A stretch of 51,471 bases of DNA from Pseudonocardia sp. TRM90224 (GCF_021245725.1 NZ_JAJGSX010000052.1:1-51471), one strand, 5' to 3'. Counted from the first letter of the stretch, positions 15,519 through 22,972 are shown. Notes: a model not told the origin generated them from the letters alone. Program-made: numbers and translations.

Positions 15519-15961
15519 GCGGACCTCACATGAGGTGGCCCCGCCGACGCGCGCCTGGCGCGCTCAGCCTGAAACCGACGCCCAACGCTGACCGCGGCCT
15601 CGATCTCCTCCGTGGTCGGCTCGTGCTTGATCTTGTAGGGGTAGATGCCGACGAGCGCGGTGCAGCTCCCGCCGTAGGCGAGGTACTCGGCCGGGGTACA
15701 CAGCTCCTGGCTGTCCTCCAGCTGGATCGCGAACTCCTGCCGGGCGCCGACTACCTGCCCGATCTCGTTGACGTCGTGCCGGAGGAACACCCCCAGCACC
15801 GGCTTGAGCTCGTGCACGATGCCGTCGCCGACGTAGGTCCACCCAGCTTCGTCCGGGCCGACCGGCATGTCCCAATGGACAAAGTGCGCGGCCATAACGA
15901 TCGAGAGCGGGCTGAACTGGACGGTGAGCGGCTCGTTCGGCCGGACGTTGTACTCGGCCAT
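15515..15961 (-). CDS. Hypothetical protein of the replication operon, 148 aa
   Basis: ATG 15961 shares its first base with the upstream stop (TGATG), and the 3' end overlaps the helicase start by 4 bp. The N-terminal half (YNVRPNEPLTVQFSPLSIVM ... EAGWTYVGDGIVHELKPVLGV) looks beta-rich, and the C-terminal half is helical with PTTEEIEAAVSVGRRFQAER. It is locked between the zinc-ribbon gene and the helicase, so it is probably a replication accessory protein. No family is recognised. Confidence 0.6.
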   Translation of the reverse strand: MAEYNVRPNEPLTVQFSPLSIVMAAHFVHWDMPVGPDEAGWTYVGDGIVHELKPVLGVFLRHDVNEIGQVVGARQEFAIQLEDSQELCTPAEYLAYGGSCTALVGIYPYKIKHEPTTEEIEAAVSVGRRFQAERARRASAGPPHVRSA

Positions 15962-16287
15962 CACGCTGCCCTCCTGCTGTCGGAGGGCACCACGCTGCTG
16001 GCCGTGACCGTGTAGAGCCGGTGGCGCGCGCAGCTGGGGGCGCGCTCGATGGTCGTGGCGCCGCGCTCGAAGACGACATGCCGATGGGCGTGGCCGCAGA
16101 AGGGGCACTTGCGGACGACCATCCAGTCGAACGCGGCGTTCCCGGTGGCGAGGAAGAGGGTCGCGGCGACCACCAAGTTGTCGGCGCCGGCGCTACGATG
16201 TGGGCGCTGCTCTTGGGGAGCGCTCACGTGGTTGGTGGCGGCGCCGGCTCCGGTCAGGGGGCCGGCGGTCGCATTCTTGGGGGTCAT
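15961..16287 (-). CDS. Zinc-ribbon hypothetical protein, 108 aa
   Basis: Starts at ATG 16287, one base after the excisionase stop. The first ~45 residues are low-complexity. The second half has KCPFCGHAHRHVVFERGATT and a later Cys/His pair (APSCARHRLY), forming a probable single zinc ribbon. It is the second gene of the minus-strand operon. Small zinc-ribbon proteins at this position are usual in actinomycete integrative elements, where their function is not established. Confidence 0.6.
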   Translation of the reverse strand: MTPKNATAGPLTGAGAATNHVSAPQEQRPHRSAGADNLVVAATLFLATGNAAFDWMVVRKCPFCGHAHRHVVFERGATTIERAPSCARHRLYTVTASSVVPSDSRRAA

Positions 16288-16288
16288 C

Positions 16289-16555
16289 TCAGGCCGCGTC
16301 CCCTCCGGAGGTCTGTGCGGCGACCCATCGGTCCACGTCGGCCCACCTGTACCGGGCGTGCTTGCCGATGACCCGGTACGGCGGCCCTACCCGCTTGTAA
16401 GCCCACTGGCTCAACGTCGCGACCGGCAGCCCGAGGTATGCCGCGACCTCTGACCGGGATGCGAGCCGGTCAGGGTGTCGGCGCTCGGCGCGGTTCGCGA
16501 CGTAGTCCGTTACATCGGTCTCGCCGATGTGCGAGACAGTCCGTCGAGATGTCAT
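16289..16555 (-). CDS. Excisionase-like helix-turn-helix protein
   Basis: 88 residues from ATG 16555. The winged-HTH of the Xis/AlpA (HTH_17) type is clear: SRSEVAAYLGLPVATLSQWA, then YRVIGKHARYRWADVDRWVA. Such proteins bind near attachment sites and turn integrase toward excision, and they often activate the replication operon. The gene heads the minus-strand operon and faces the regulator and integrase genes across a short region full of repeats (16568-16632). An upstream in-frame start at 16591 would run into that control region. Confidence 0.8.
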   Translation of the reverse strand: MTSRRTVSHIGETDVTDYVANRAERRHPDRLASRSEVAAYLGLPVATLSQWAYKRVGPPYRVIGKHARYRWADVDRWVAAQTSGGDAA

Positions 16556-16567
16556 GCGGAAAGGTTT

Positions 16568-16632
16568 AACACGTCCCGTGTTGGTTCGCAACTATCTGAC
16601 GTGACGTCTTGTCAGGACGTATCGTTTGACGT
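16568..16632. promoter_or_regulatory. Divergent control region of the element
   Basis: AACACG/CGTGTT form an inverted repeat at 16568-16582. The pentamer GACGT occurs at 16598, 16603, 16616 and 16628, with CTGAC/GTCAG flanking part of the array. The region lies between the excisionase start (16555, minus) and the plus-strand gene starting at 16626, so it holds both promoters and their operators. Confidence 0.55.
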
Positions 16633-17288
16633 ACCTTCGCTCGGTGTCCTTGGATCCGCAGGTGCCCCGCTATCACTTCATGCCCGAGTCGTTGCAGGCC
16701 TTCGCACAACAGAAGGCGGTCGGCGGTGGCATGTTCCGCGCGGCCGTGCCCACGAAGGTGCGTGTCGAGCCGAGTCCCGACGACCTCGAGCCGATCGAGC
16801 ACACCGTGGTCATGCATCTCGACGTCGTCGAGGGCCGCCTGGTCTGCACGCGTCTCGACGTCGAAATGGTCCAGGGAGGCCCAAGCGTGACGGCGGAGGT
16901 CTTGCGCCGAATCCCTGTAGGGCGCTTCCTGCGCGAGGCAGCCGCCTCAGGCTTGACGGTCTTCGAGGTTGACGTCGAGAAGGAGGGGCAGACTCATCCG
17001 TTCGTGGCGCCACCGCCAGACTTTGCCGAGGCGGGGATGACCGACGACGTGCTGCGCGAGGTCGCGCGGCTCTACCACTGGGCCCTGGCGACCGGCGACG
17101 CTCCGCTGGGCCTTCTGGAGCGCGAGTACGGGGTGCCACGCGGGAAGGCCAGCCGTTGGATCTCAGTCGCGCGTCGCCGCGGGTATGTGAAGGACGCGCC
17201 AACGGACACCGTCGAGGACCTCGGCACGTCGACCACGGCACACCCACGCAAGATCCGTTTTGACGAGGCCGGCGATGGCGGTCGATGA
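16626..17288 (+). CDS. Putative element regulator with C-terminal HTH
   Basis: 220 residues if read from TTG 16626, which has AGGAC 8 bp upstream; GTG 16644 and ATG 16680 are alternatives. The N-terminal domain has no known motif but is regular alpha/beta (IEHTVVMHLDVVEGRLVCTR). The last ~75 residues (LLEREYGVPRGKASRWISVA, then RRRGYVKDA) form a winged HTH. It overlaps the integrase gene by 14 bp. Proteins of this layout often precede integrase in actinobacterial elements and probably control the integrase/excisionase switch. The exact family is not recognised. Confidence 0.6.
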   Translation: MTYLRSVSLDPQVPRYHFMPESLQAFAQQKAVGGGMFRAAVPTKVRVEPSPDDLEPIEHTVVMHLDVVEGRLVCTRLDVEMVQGGPSVTAEVLRRIPVGRFLREAAASGLTVFEVDVEKEGQTHPFVAPPPDFAEAGMTDDVLREVARLYHWALATGDAPLGLLEREYGVPRGKASRWISVARRRGYVKDAPTDTVEDLGTSTTAHPRKIRFDEAGDGGR

Positions 17289-18489
17289 CCTCTGGTACTC
17301 CTCGAAGCGAGACTCGGTAGTCGGCGCGGACGGGAAGAAGAAGATGCTGCCGCCGACCCCGACGAGGCGACATGGGCGCGGCAAGCGGTGGCGGGTGCGG
17401 TACGTCGACGACACCGGCAAGCCGCGCGAGCGGCTGTTCGAGCAGAAGCCTGACGCGGTCCGATTCGATCAGGGCGTTCACACCGACGTCGACCGCGGCC
17501 TGTACATCGACCCGGCCGACGGACGGCAGACCGTAGAGGCGTACGCCGAGACATGGCGCGCGGCGCAGCTGCACCGGGGGAGTACCTACGAGCTCGTCGA
17601 GCGCACGTTCCGGCGGCACATCACTCCGGTGCTCGGCGAGATTCCTATCGGCCGGGTGCGGAGTTCTCACCTGCAGAGCTGGGCGAAGAACGTCGATCTC
17701 GCGCCGAGCACCGCGCGTATCGCGTACTCGTACCTGGTGGCGCTGTTCGGAACGGCGGTCCGGGACCGCGTGATTGCGACGAGTCCTTGCGTTGGCGTCA
17801 CGCTTCCTGCAGTGGACAAGGCCGGCCACCTGATCCCGACGCCGGACCAGATTCGTGCCATCGCTGCGAATCTGCCGCCGCGGTACCGCGCACTCGTCTA
17901 TGTCGGCGCCGGCTGTGGCCTCCGGCACGGCGAGGCCCTCGGTCTTGAGCGACGGCACGTCGACTTCCTGCGCCGCGAGATCCACGTCGAGCAGCAGCTG
18001 ACCGTGACCAGCGGCCGCAGCCCGTTCATCGCGCCGGTGAAGACGAAGACCAGTAGGCGCATTGTCGAGCTACCGAAGCCGACCGCGGACGCCTTGGCGT
18101 GGCACCTGCGCGAGCACCCCGCCGTCCTCGTCGAGGTCCCGGATGAGCTTGATCGGCGATCGCCGAAGGTGCGGTCGGCGGAGTTGCTGTTCACGAACAC
18201 GCAGTCGCGGCCGATCCATCGGGCGAGCTGGTCGCACGATTGGCAGCCGGCCGCTCGCGCTGCCGGACTCCCGGAGCGAACCGGCTTCCACTGCTTGAGG
18301 CATTACTTCGCCACATTGTTGATCCATGCGGGCGCCTCGGTGAAGACCGTTCAGCTCGCACTCGGGCACAGCACGCCGATCGTGACGCTGAACGAGTACG
18401 TGGGCCAGTGGCCCGATCAGATCGACCGGACACGGACGCTCGTCGAGGACTCGCTCGGCGCGTTCCGGGTACCGGAGGCGGTCGCATGA
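17275..18489 (+). CDS. Tyrosine recombinase (integrase)
   Basis: 404 residues from ATG 17275. The N-terminus holds the arm-binding (AP2-like) domain rich in basic residues (RHGRGKRWRVRYVDDTGKPR). A SAM-like core-binding domain follows at ~75-165 and the catalytic domain from ~185. Catalytic residues are intact: Arg217 (CGLRHGEAL), His339-x-x-Arg342 (HCLRHYFATLL), His365 (LGHST) and nucleophile Tyr375 (NEYVGQW). It recombines the element with the 16-bp core in the yajQ-family gene. The stop is 79 bp from the right core, the normal place for such a gene. Confidence 0.93.
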   Translation: MAVDDLWYSSKRDSVVGADGKKKMLPPTPTRRHGRGKRWRVRYVDDTGKPRERLFEQKPDAVRFDQGVHTDVDRGLYIDPADGRQTVEAYAETWRAAQLHRGSTYELVERTFRRHITPVLGEIPIGRVRSSHLQSWAKNVDLAPSTARIAYSYLVALFGTAVRDRVIATSPCVGVTLPAVDKAGHLIPTPDQIRAIAANLPPRYRALVYVGAGCGLRHGEALGLERRHVDFLRREIHVEQQLTVTSGRSPFIAPVKTKTSRRIVELPKPTADALAWHLREHPAVLVEVPDELDRRSPKVRSAELLFTNTQSRPIHRASWSHDWQPAARAAGLPERTGFHCLRHYFATLLIHAGASVKTVQLALGHSTPIVTLNEYVGQWPDQIDRTRTLVEDSLGAFRVPEAVA

Positions 18490-18494
18490 TTTGG

Positions 18495-18510
18495 GCCGAA
18501 TCTGTGCCGG
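18495..18510. promoter_or_regulatory. Candidate integrase arm-type site, right end
   Basis: GCCGAATCTGTGCCGG between the integrase stop and the right core. It matches the site at 847-862 inside the left end at 13 of 16 positions. A short GC-rich dyad (GCCGGGGTCGGC) overlaps its right edge. Confidence 0.35.
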
Positions 18511-18562
18511 GGTCGGCACCCCAGCGCTCCGCTGCTGGTCAGAGCGCTAGGGCACCTCCTGA

Positions 18563-19054
18563 TCACCTGTAGTTGGTGAACTGCAGCGCGATCCCGAAGT
18601 CCTTGCTCTTCAGCAGCGCGATGACGGCCTGCAGGTCGTCCTTCTTCTTGCCGGACACGCGCAGCTGGTCGCCCTGGATCTGCGCCTGCACACCCTTGAA
18701 CTTCTCGTCGCGGATGGCCTTGCTGATCTCCTTGGCCTTCTCCGACTCGATGCCCTGGAGGATCTTGCCGCCGACCTTGTAGACCTTGCCCGACGACGCC
18801 GGCTCACCCACCTCGAACGCCTTGAGCGAGATGTTGCGCTTGATCAGCTTCTCCTTGAAGACCTCGACGGCGGCCTTCGCACGCTCCTCGGTCTCCGACT
18901 CGATCGTGATCGCCTCCTCACCGGACCAGGCGATCGTGGTGCCGGTGCCGCGGAAGTCGAAGCGCTGCGAGAGCTCCTTGCCTGCCTGGTTGAGGGCGTT
19001 GTCGACCTCCTGCCGGTCGACCTTACTCACCACGTCGAACGACGGGTCGGCCAT
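18563..19054 (-). CDS. yajQ: YajQ-family nucleotide-binding protein (element insertion site)
   Basis: 163 residues from ATG 19054 with AAGGAGG upstream. The full family length is present, from MADPSFDVVSKVDRQEVDNA to LKSKDFGIALQFTNYR. YajQ proteins form two ferredoxin-like domains. They bind nucleic acid, and in some bacteria cyclic di-GMP. The element is inserted at the extreme 3' end and provides the final Arg codon (AGG) and TGA, so the protein is unchanged. Residues in KGVQAQIQGDQLRVSGKKKD are typical of the family. Confidence 0.93.
   Translation of the reverse strand: MADPSFDVVSKVDRQEVDNALNQAGKELSQRFDFRGTGTTIAWSGEEAITIESETEERAKAAVEVFKEKLIKRNISLKAFEVGEPASSGKVYKVGGKILQGIESEKAKEISKAIRDEKFKGVQAQIQGDQLRVSGKKKDDLQAVIALLKSKDFGIALQFTNYR
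18569..18584. repeat. Right attachment site (attR core) inside the yajQ 3' end
   Basis: Second copy of GTAGTTGGTGAACTGC. On the minus strand it encodes the C-terminal residues of the YajQ-family protein. Bases just to its left (element side) give AGG TGA, whereas the left copy has CGC TGA. This shows that the crossover lay inside the repeat. Confidence 0.85.
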
Positions 19055-19133
19055 GCGGTCCTCCTTGCGGGACGGGTCCCTGCGAACTCGGTTTCCTGCT
19101 GTCGTATCCTCGTACACGCGCCACGGCGCACCC

Positions 19134-19214
19134 GGCGGGTTGCCCGAGCGGCCAATGGGAGCGGACTGTAAATCCGTCGCGAAAGCTACAGAGGTTCGAA
19201 TCCTCTACCCGCCA
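19134..19214 (+). tRNA. tRNA-Tyr (GTA)
   Basis: Cloverleaf of the long variable-arm (class II) type. Acceptor strands GGCGGGT and ACCCGCC pair perfectly. The anticodon loop CTGTAAA carries GTA at 19168-19170. The T-loop TTCGAAT is flanked by AGAGG/CCTCT. A discriminator A follows and CCA is not encoded. It is divergent from yajQ and untouched by the integrated element. Confidence 0.95.
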
Positions 19215-19224
19215 CACCCCAGCC

Positions 19225-19268
19225 AGTACGGCCCCTGACCAGCGGAAACGCTGCTCAGAGGCCGTACT
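19225..19268. terminator. tRNA terminator hairpin
   Basis: AGTACGGCC, CTGA and CAGCG pair in turn with CGCTG, TCAG and GGCCGTACT, with single mismatches between blocks and a GAAA tetraloop. It begins 11 bp after the tRNA. The following 19269-19482 contains no gene I can support. Confidence 0.75.
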
Positions 19269-19482
19269 GCTGTCTCGGAGGGTCTCCACTCGTCGTTCCT
19301 CAGCACGACAGCCGTCCACCGCCGGTGGTGGGCCGGGCGTGGGCCATCCTGTCGAGTCGGCCGGACGCCGGACACGGCTTGATCTTCGCTCGTGATGAGA
19401 GGTCTGGTGGGCGTCGGGCAGAGCCACCTGCATGCGCTCGCGTGCTGCGCAACGGAGTGTGCGGGGCTGACATGCTCCCCGT

Positions 19483-20050
19483 GTGCAGACCATCGATTGG
19501 GGATCGGTTCCCGACTGGGCTCGCCGGAATCGCAGCGATCACCGCGCTCGTCTTCGCGCGATCGGCAGTCCGCGCGGCACGCGCGACGATCGAGCAGCAA
19601 GCGGTTCAGATCGAGACGCTCGAAAGAGCAGAAGCCGATCGCCAAGAAACGAGGAGGTCGCAATACGCGGCCAAGTTCGTGTGCTGGATAACGCTCTCGC
19701 CGAGCCCGAGCCGTGTCGTCTCGGTAGGCCTCGTGAACTCCAACGAGGTCCCGTTCTATCAGGTCGTGGTCTACGTCGGGACCCCTCGGGGAGTCAGCCG
19801 TGCGGCATACAACTTCGTAGGACCGCTCAGCGGTCGGCGGACCATGGGGAGAGCCTCCCGCGCTCTGCAGGCGCTCCTGCCGGACGGCGAGCCGGAGGCG
19901 CTGATCAGCTCCGGTGAGCTGTGGGTCGCGATGACGTTCCGCGATCCGGCGGGCAATTGGTGGTGCAGAACGCCCGCAGGGCTGCTTCTTCCAGCCGTCG
20001 ACGAAGCGAGCGCTCATGACATTTGCCAACGCGCGATCTCCAGTACCTGA
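19483..20050 (+). pseudogene. Membrane-anchored hypothetical protein with a one-base frameshift
   Basis: The frame from GTG 19483 opens VQTIDWGSVPDW and is then lost. The next frame continues LAGIAAITALVFARSAVRAA, a transmembrane helix followed by a coiled coil (IEQQAVQIETLERAEADRQE) and a soluble domain ending at 20050. Removing one G from GGG at 19517-19519 gives the well-known opening DWGSVPDWLAG, seen in many small actinobacterial membrane proteins with this topology. The ~188-residue product has no catalytic motif. It is either a genuine disruption or a sequencing indel. Without correction the downstream frame could begin at ATG 19472. Confidence 0.6.
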
Positions 20051-20143
20051 TCGTTCGATGACATGGAGATCGAGCGCGACCACGATGTCAGCACGCTCAA
20101 ATGCGACGGTGGACGACCTCTCGAAGAGCGCTACGTTCTGCCC

Positions 20144-20673
20144 GTGACCGCCGCAGACGATCTCCTCCACCGGATCGAGGCCGATCCTGAACTGGCTGCC
20201 GCGCTGGCCTGGTTCAGCGATTTGATGTCGATCGCCGCGATCCCGTCGAGGATCTCGCCCTCCCGACCGGGACCCCGCTCCGCCCCGTGGCCGGCAGCGG
20301 CGACGGTGGCACCTACTTCGTGTGCGAGGAGGCCGAGGGCGAGCGGCCCGTCCTTTACACCGACTCGGAGGGCCGGGCCACGCTCCTCGGCGCCGATCTC
20401 GTCGAGGCCCTCACACTCGTGGTGGCGCTGCCGTTCTGGGGTGCTCTCGCACAAGGTTTCACGATCGCCGAGTCGGGCTCGGAGATCCGCGACGACCGCC
20501 CCGACTTCGACGACCAGCGCGCTGGTCTCGTGCGTTCTCTCGCGCTGTCACCGCTTTCCGAGGAGGAAGCGGCGGCCCGGTTGAGGTCCGTCGCCGCACG
20601 AACGGTTCCGGACTACCTTCCCCACGTCGTCGGCGACGAGCGCTCGCGGTACGAGCCGATCTTCCGGCGGTGA
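20144..20673 (+). pseudogene. Hypothetical protein with a one-base frameshift
   Basis: The frame from GTG 20144 reads VTAADDLLHRIEADPELAAA and LAWFS. The adjacent frame then gives RFDVDRRDPVEDLALPTGTP, followed by a conserved-looking domain (GSGDGGTYFVCEEAEGERPV, GADLVEALTLVVALPFWGAL) to the stop at 20671-20673. A missing C at ~20218 would join them into ~177 residues. The body resembles SMI1/KNR4- or immunity-like cytosolic proteins but I cannot confirm a family. If the lesion is real, GTG/ATG starts near 20287 could still produce a shortened form. Confidence 0.55.
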
Positions 20674-20697
20674 TCCGGTCGGGCCCCGCGGGCCGCG

Positions 20698-21786
20698 TCA
20701 GGCGGACTGCAGCCGCAGCTCCGGCCGCAGATCCGGCGCCACGAACTTCAGGAGCCCGGCCGCCTCCGACGCCACCGCGTCCGTCTCGTCGCCGGTGAGC
20801 GGCCGGTGCGGGCGGACGGTGAGGGTTGCGGTCGCCCGATCCCGCTCCAGCGTCCAATGCGCGGCGGTGGTGCCGTCGACGAGCACGGCGGCCGGTTGTG
20901 GGCTCTGCCGCGCGCGGAACACCCGCTGGAACTCCTCGGTCAGCACCCGGCTGCGATCGGCGTGGGATAGCAGCAGGTTGTCGAAGTCGTAGAGGAACCG
21001 CACGGGCGCCGGGGTGTCCGGGTCGGGACGTGGTGCGTCGGGCAGGTCGTAGAGCACCCGGTCGTGCTCGTCGCGGAAGATCCGCAACCGGTCGCCCATG
21101 GGCTCGACCACCTCGCGCAGGTGCGTGAGCCCCGACCAGACCTGCACGTCCTTGATCGTGGCCGGGCCGAACGCGGCGAGGTAGCGGTGCACCAACGTCG
21201 TGAGGGGGACGCTGTCGCTACCGCCGTCGAGATAGGTGTGCGCGATGGGCCCGCTGCGACCCCAGACCCCACGCGGCGGCGCCTGGACGAGCGGCAGGCG
21301 GTTGCGCACCGCATAGGCGAGTGCGCCGGCCGGCCGGTCGGGCCAGCGCTCCTGCAGCAACGCGCCCAGCTCCTTTTGGGTCCGCGGCCGCTCGGCCAGC
21401 ACCGGTCGGGCCGCGGCCACGACCTCGTCGAGGTCGAGCCCGCGGACGGCGGCGCCGTGCAGGTGGTTCACCATGAGGTCGCTGTCGAGCACGGGCTGCA
21501 CCGCGCCGCGCAGGCCGTGCGCGTCCCGTTCGGTGACGAGGTGGATGGTCGACCGCATGAGCGCGAGCCGCACGAGCGACCCGTCCGTGAGCAGCTCGGC
21601 CGTGGCGTCGGGCCGGAAGCCGGCGATGCGGCTCCAGAGCCCGACGTACCACGAATGCGGGGTCTGCGCCTGCATGCCGACGAGGTGCTCGACCACGTCG
21701 GGGACCGGCCGGTTGGTGCGCTCCAGCAGGAACTGGCGCGCGAGCGTGGCCCGGTTCAGCGAGCGCGGGCCGAGGACGTCGGACAT
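20698..21786 (-). CDS. AlkZ/YcaQ-like winged-helix DNA glycosylase family protein
   Basis: 362 residues from ATG 21786. Three tandem winged-helix units of the HTH_42 type make up the fold. The signature QAQ (VGMQAQTPHSWYVGLWSRI, residues ~38-57) corresponds to the QxQ catalytic motif of AlkZ, which removes damaged bases and unhooks crosslinks. Later family segments include RSTIHLVTERDA and the C-terminal VLVDGTTAAHWTLER. Many actinobacteria carry several paralogs of uncertain activity, so glycosylase function is likely but not certain. The start lies 5 bp from the epoxide hydrolase stop, so the two are co-transcribed. Confidence 0.8.
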   Translation of the reverse strand: MSDVLGPRSLNRATLARQFLLERTNRPVPDVVEHLVGMQAQTPHSWYVGLWSRIAGFRPDATAELLTDGSLVRLALMRSTIHLVTERDAHGLRGAVQPVLDSDLMVNHLHGAAVRGLDLDEVVAAARPVLAERPRTQKELGALLQERWPDRPAGALAYAVRNRLPLVQAPPRGVWGRSGPIAHTYLDGGSDSVPLTTLVHRYLAAFGPATIKDVQVWSGLTHLREVVEPMGDRLRIFRDEHDRVLYDLPDAPRPDPDTPAPVRFLYDFDNLLLSHADRSRVLTEEFQRVFRARQSPQPAAVLVDGTTAAHWTLERDRATATLTVRPHRPLTGDETDAVASEAAGLLKFVAPDLRPELRLQSA

Positions 21787-21790
21787 GCGG

Positions 21791-22909
21791 TCAGCCTCGC
21801 AGCCCGGCGAAGAATCGTCGAAGGTCACCGACCAGCAGGTCCGGCACCTCGTGCGCCGGGTAGTGCCCGCCGCGATCGAACTCCGTCCACGAGACGATGT
21901 TGGCGTGGTCGCGCTCGGCGAAGCGCCGGATGCCCGAGAAGTCGAAGGCGAACGCGGCCAGCCCGAGCGGCACCGTCGTCGGCCCCTGCGGCTTCGCGTC
22001 CTCGGGGGTGTGCCGGTCCTCCCAGTAGAACCGCATCGACGACGCCGTGGTGCGGGTGAACCAGTAGATCGCGACGTTGGTCAGCACGAACTCGGGCGAG
22101 ACGGCGTCGCCGAAGAGCTGGTAGCTCCATGCGAGCTGGCCGGCGGGTGAGTCGGCGAGCGCGTGCGCGAGGTTCTGCGGCTGCATCGCCTGCAGCTCGT
22201 TGTAGGCGAGCTTGTCGGCGCTGAACTCCTGCAGCTGCGCCAGCTCCGCCATCTCGGCCTCGGACATGCCCGCGAACTCCGCGGGGTCGCCGGTCGGGAA
22301 CGAGTAGATCTGGTCGACGTGCACGCCGACGACGTGCTCGGCGTCGAACCGGCCGAGCTCCGGAGCGACGAACGAGCCCCCATCGTTGCCGTGCGCCCCG
22401 TAGCGCTCGTAGCCGAGGCCCGCCATCAGCTGCGCCCACGCCTTCGCCGTGCGGTACCGGTTCCAGCCCGGCTCGGTCGTCGGCCCGGAGAACGCGAACC
22501 CGGGCAGCGACGGCACGACCACGTGGAAGGCCTGCGCCGGGTCGCCGCCGTGCGCCCGCGGATCGGTGAGCGGGCCGATCACGTCGAGGAACTCGACGAA
22601 CGACCCGGGCCAGCCGTGCGTGAGGATCAGCGGGAACGCGTCCGGCTCGGGGGAGCGGACGTGCAGGAAGTGGATGTTCTGCCCGTCGATCGTGGTCGTG
22701 AACTGCGGGATCTCGTTCAGGCGCCGCTCGACGGCGCGCCAGTCGAACCCGTCGCGCCACCGGCTCACGAGCTCGCGCACGGGGTCGACCCGGACGCCGT
22801 AGTCGCCGCCGGTCGTGAGCTCCTCCGTGTAGCGGGTGCGGGCGAGGCGGTCGGCGAGGTCGTCGAGGTCGGCCTGGGGAACGTCGATGCGGAAGGGCGT
22901 GATCTCCAT
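21791..22909 (-). CDS. Epoxide hydrolase (alpha/beta hydrolase with EHN domain)
   Basis: 372 residues from ATG 22909. Residues ~4-105 form the EHN lid domain (ITPFRIDVPQADLDDLADRL). The oxyanion HGWPG is at 98-102 and the nucleophile Asp176 sits in GNDGG, with the late GGHYPAHEVPDLL giving the catalytic His. It converts an epoxide to a diol. The family has Tyr residues in the cap (for example YWFTRTT) for epoxide activation. It is transcribed away from the WYL regulator at 22973 across a short operator-bearing gap, so this regulator probably controls it. Confidence 0.9.
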   Translation of the reverse strand: MEITPFRIDVPQADLDDLADRLARTRYTEELTTGGDYGVRVDPVRELVSRWRDGFDWRAVERRLNEIPQFTTTIDGQNIHFLHVRSPEPDAFPLILTHGWPGSFVEFLDVIGPLTDPRAHGGDPAQAFHVVVPSLPGFAFSGPTTEPGWNRYRTAKAWAQLMAGLGYERYGAHGNDGGSFVAPELGRFDAEHVVGVHVDQIYSFPTGDPAEFAGMSEAEMAELAQLQEFSADKLAYNELQAMQPQNLAHALADSPAGQLAWSYQLFGDAVSPEFVLTNVAIYWFTRTTASSMRFYWEDRHTPEDAKPQGPTTVPLGLAAFAFDFSGIRRFAERDHANIVSWTEFDRGGHYPAHEVPDLLVGDLRRFFAGLRG

Positions 22910-22928
22910 GGCTCGAACGTTACGACCC

Positions 22929-22953
22929 AATCAGGCAGGGTTCGTTCCTGATT
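22929..22953. promoter_or_regulatory. Operator in the epoxide hydrolase / WYL regulator gap
   Basis: AATCAGG (22929-22935) is mirrored by CCTGATT (22947-22953) with an 11-nt spacer. It is the main dyad in the 63-bp divergent gap. A dimeric WYL/YafY regulator is the natural candidate ligand. Confidence 0.6.
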
Positions 22954-22972
22954 GTGCGGCAGAATTCGAGAT

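Larger units (their letters stand above)
723..18584. mobile_element. Integrative element, hybrid of conjugative-element and phage genes
   Basis: About 17.9 kb bounded by the 16-bp direct repeats. It encodes a tyrosine integrase (17275-18489), an excisionase-like HTH protein (16289-16555), a helicase and primase for replication, an FtsK/TraB-type translocase with DUF2637 partner, a tape measure protein and a putative head-to-tail stopper. Left-arm genes run on the plus strand and most of the rest on the minus strand. The integrase next to the right core is the usual arrangement for such elements. No relaxase, capsid, portal, terminase or lysis gene is recognised. Confidence 0.85.

Noticed and set aside
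19134..19214. tRNA-Tyr as the integration target of the element
   Set aside because: The direct repeat is in the yajQ-family gene, not in the tRNA, and no tRNA 3' fragment is found at the left end.
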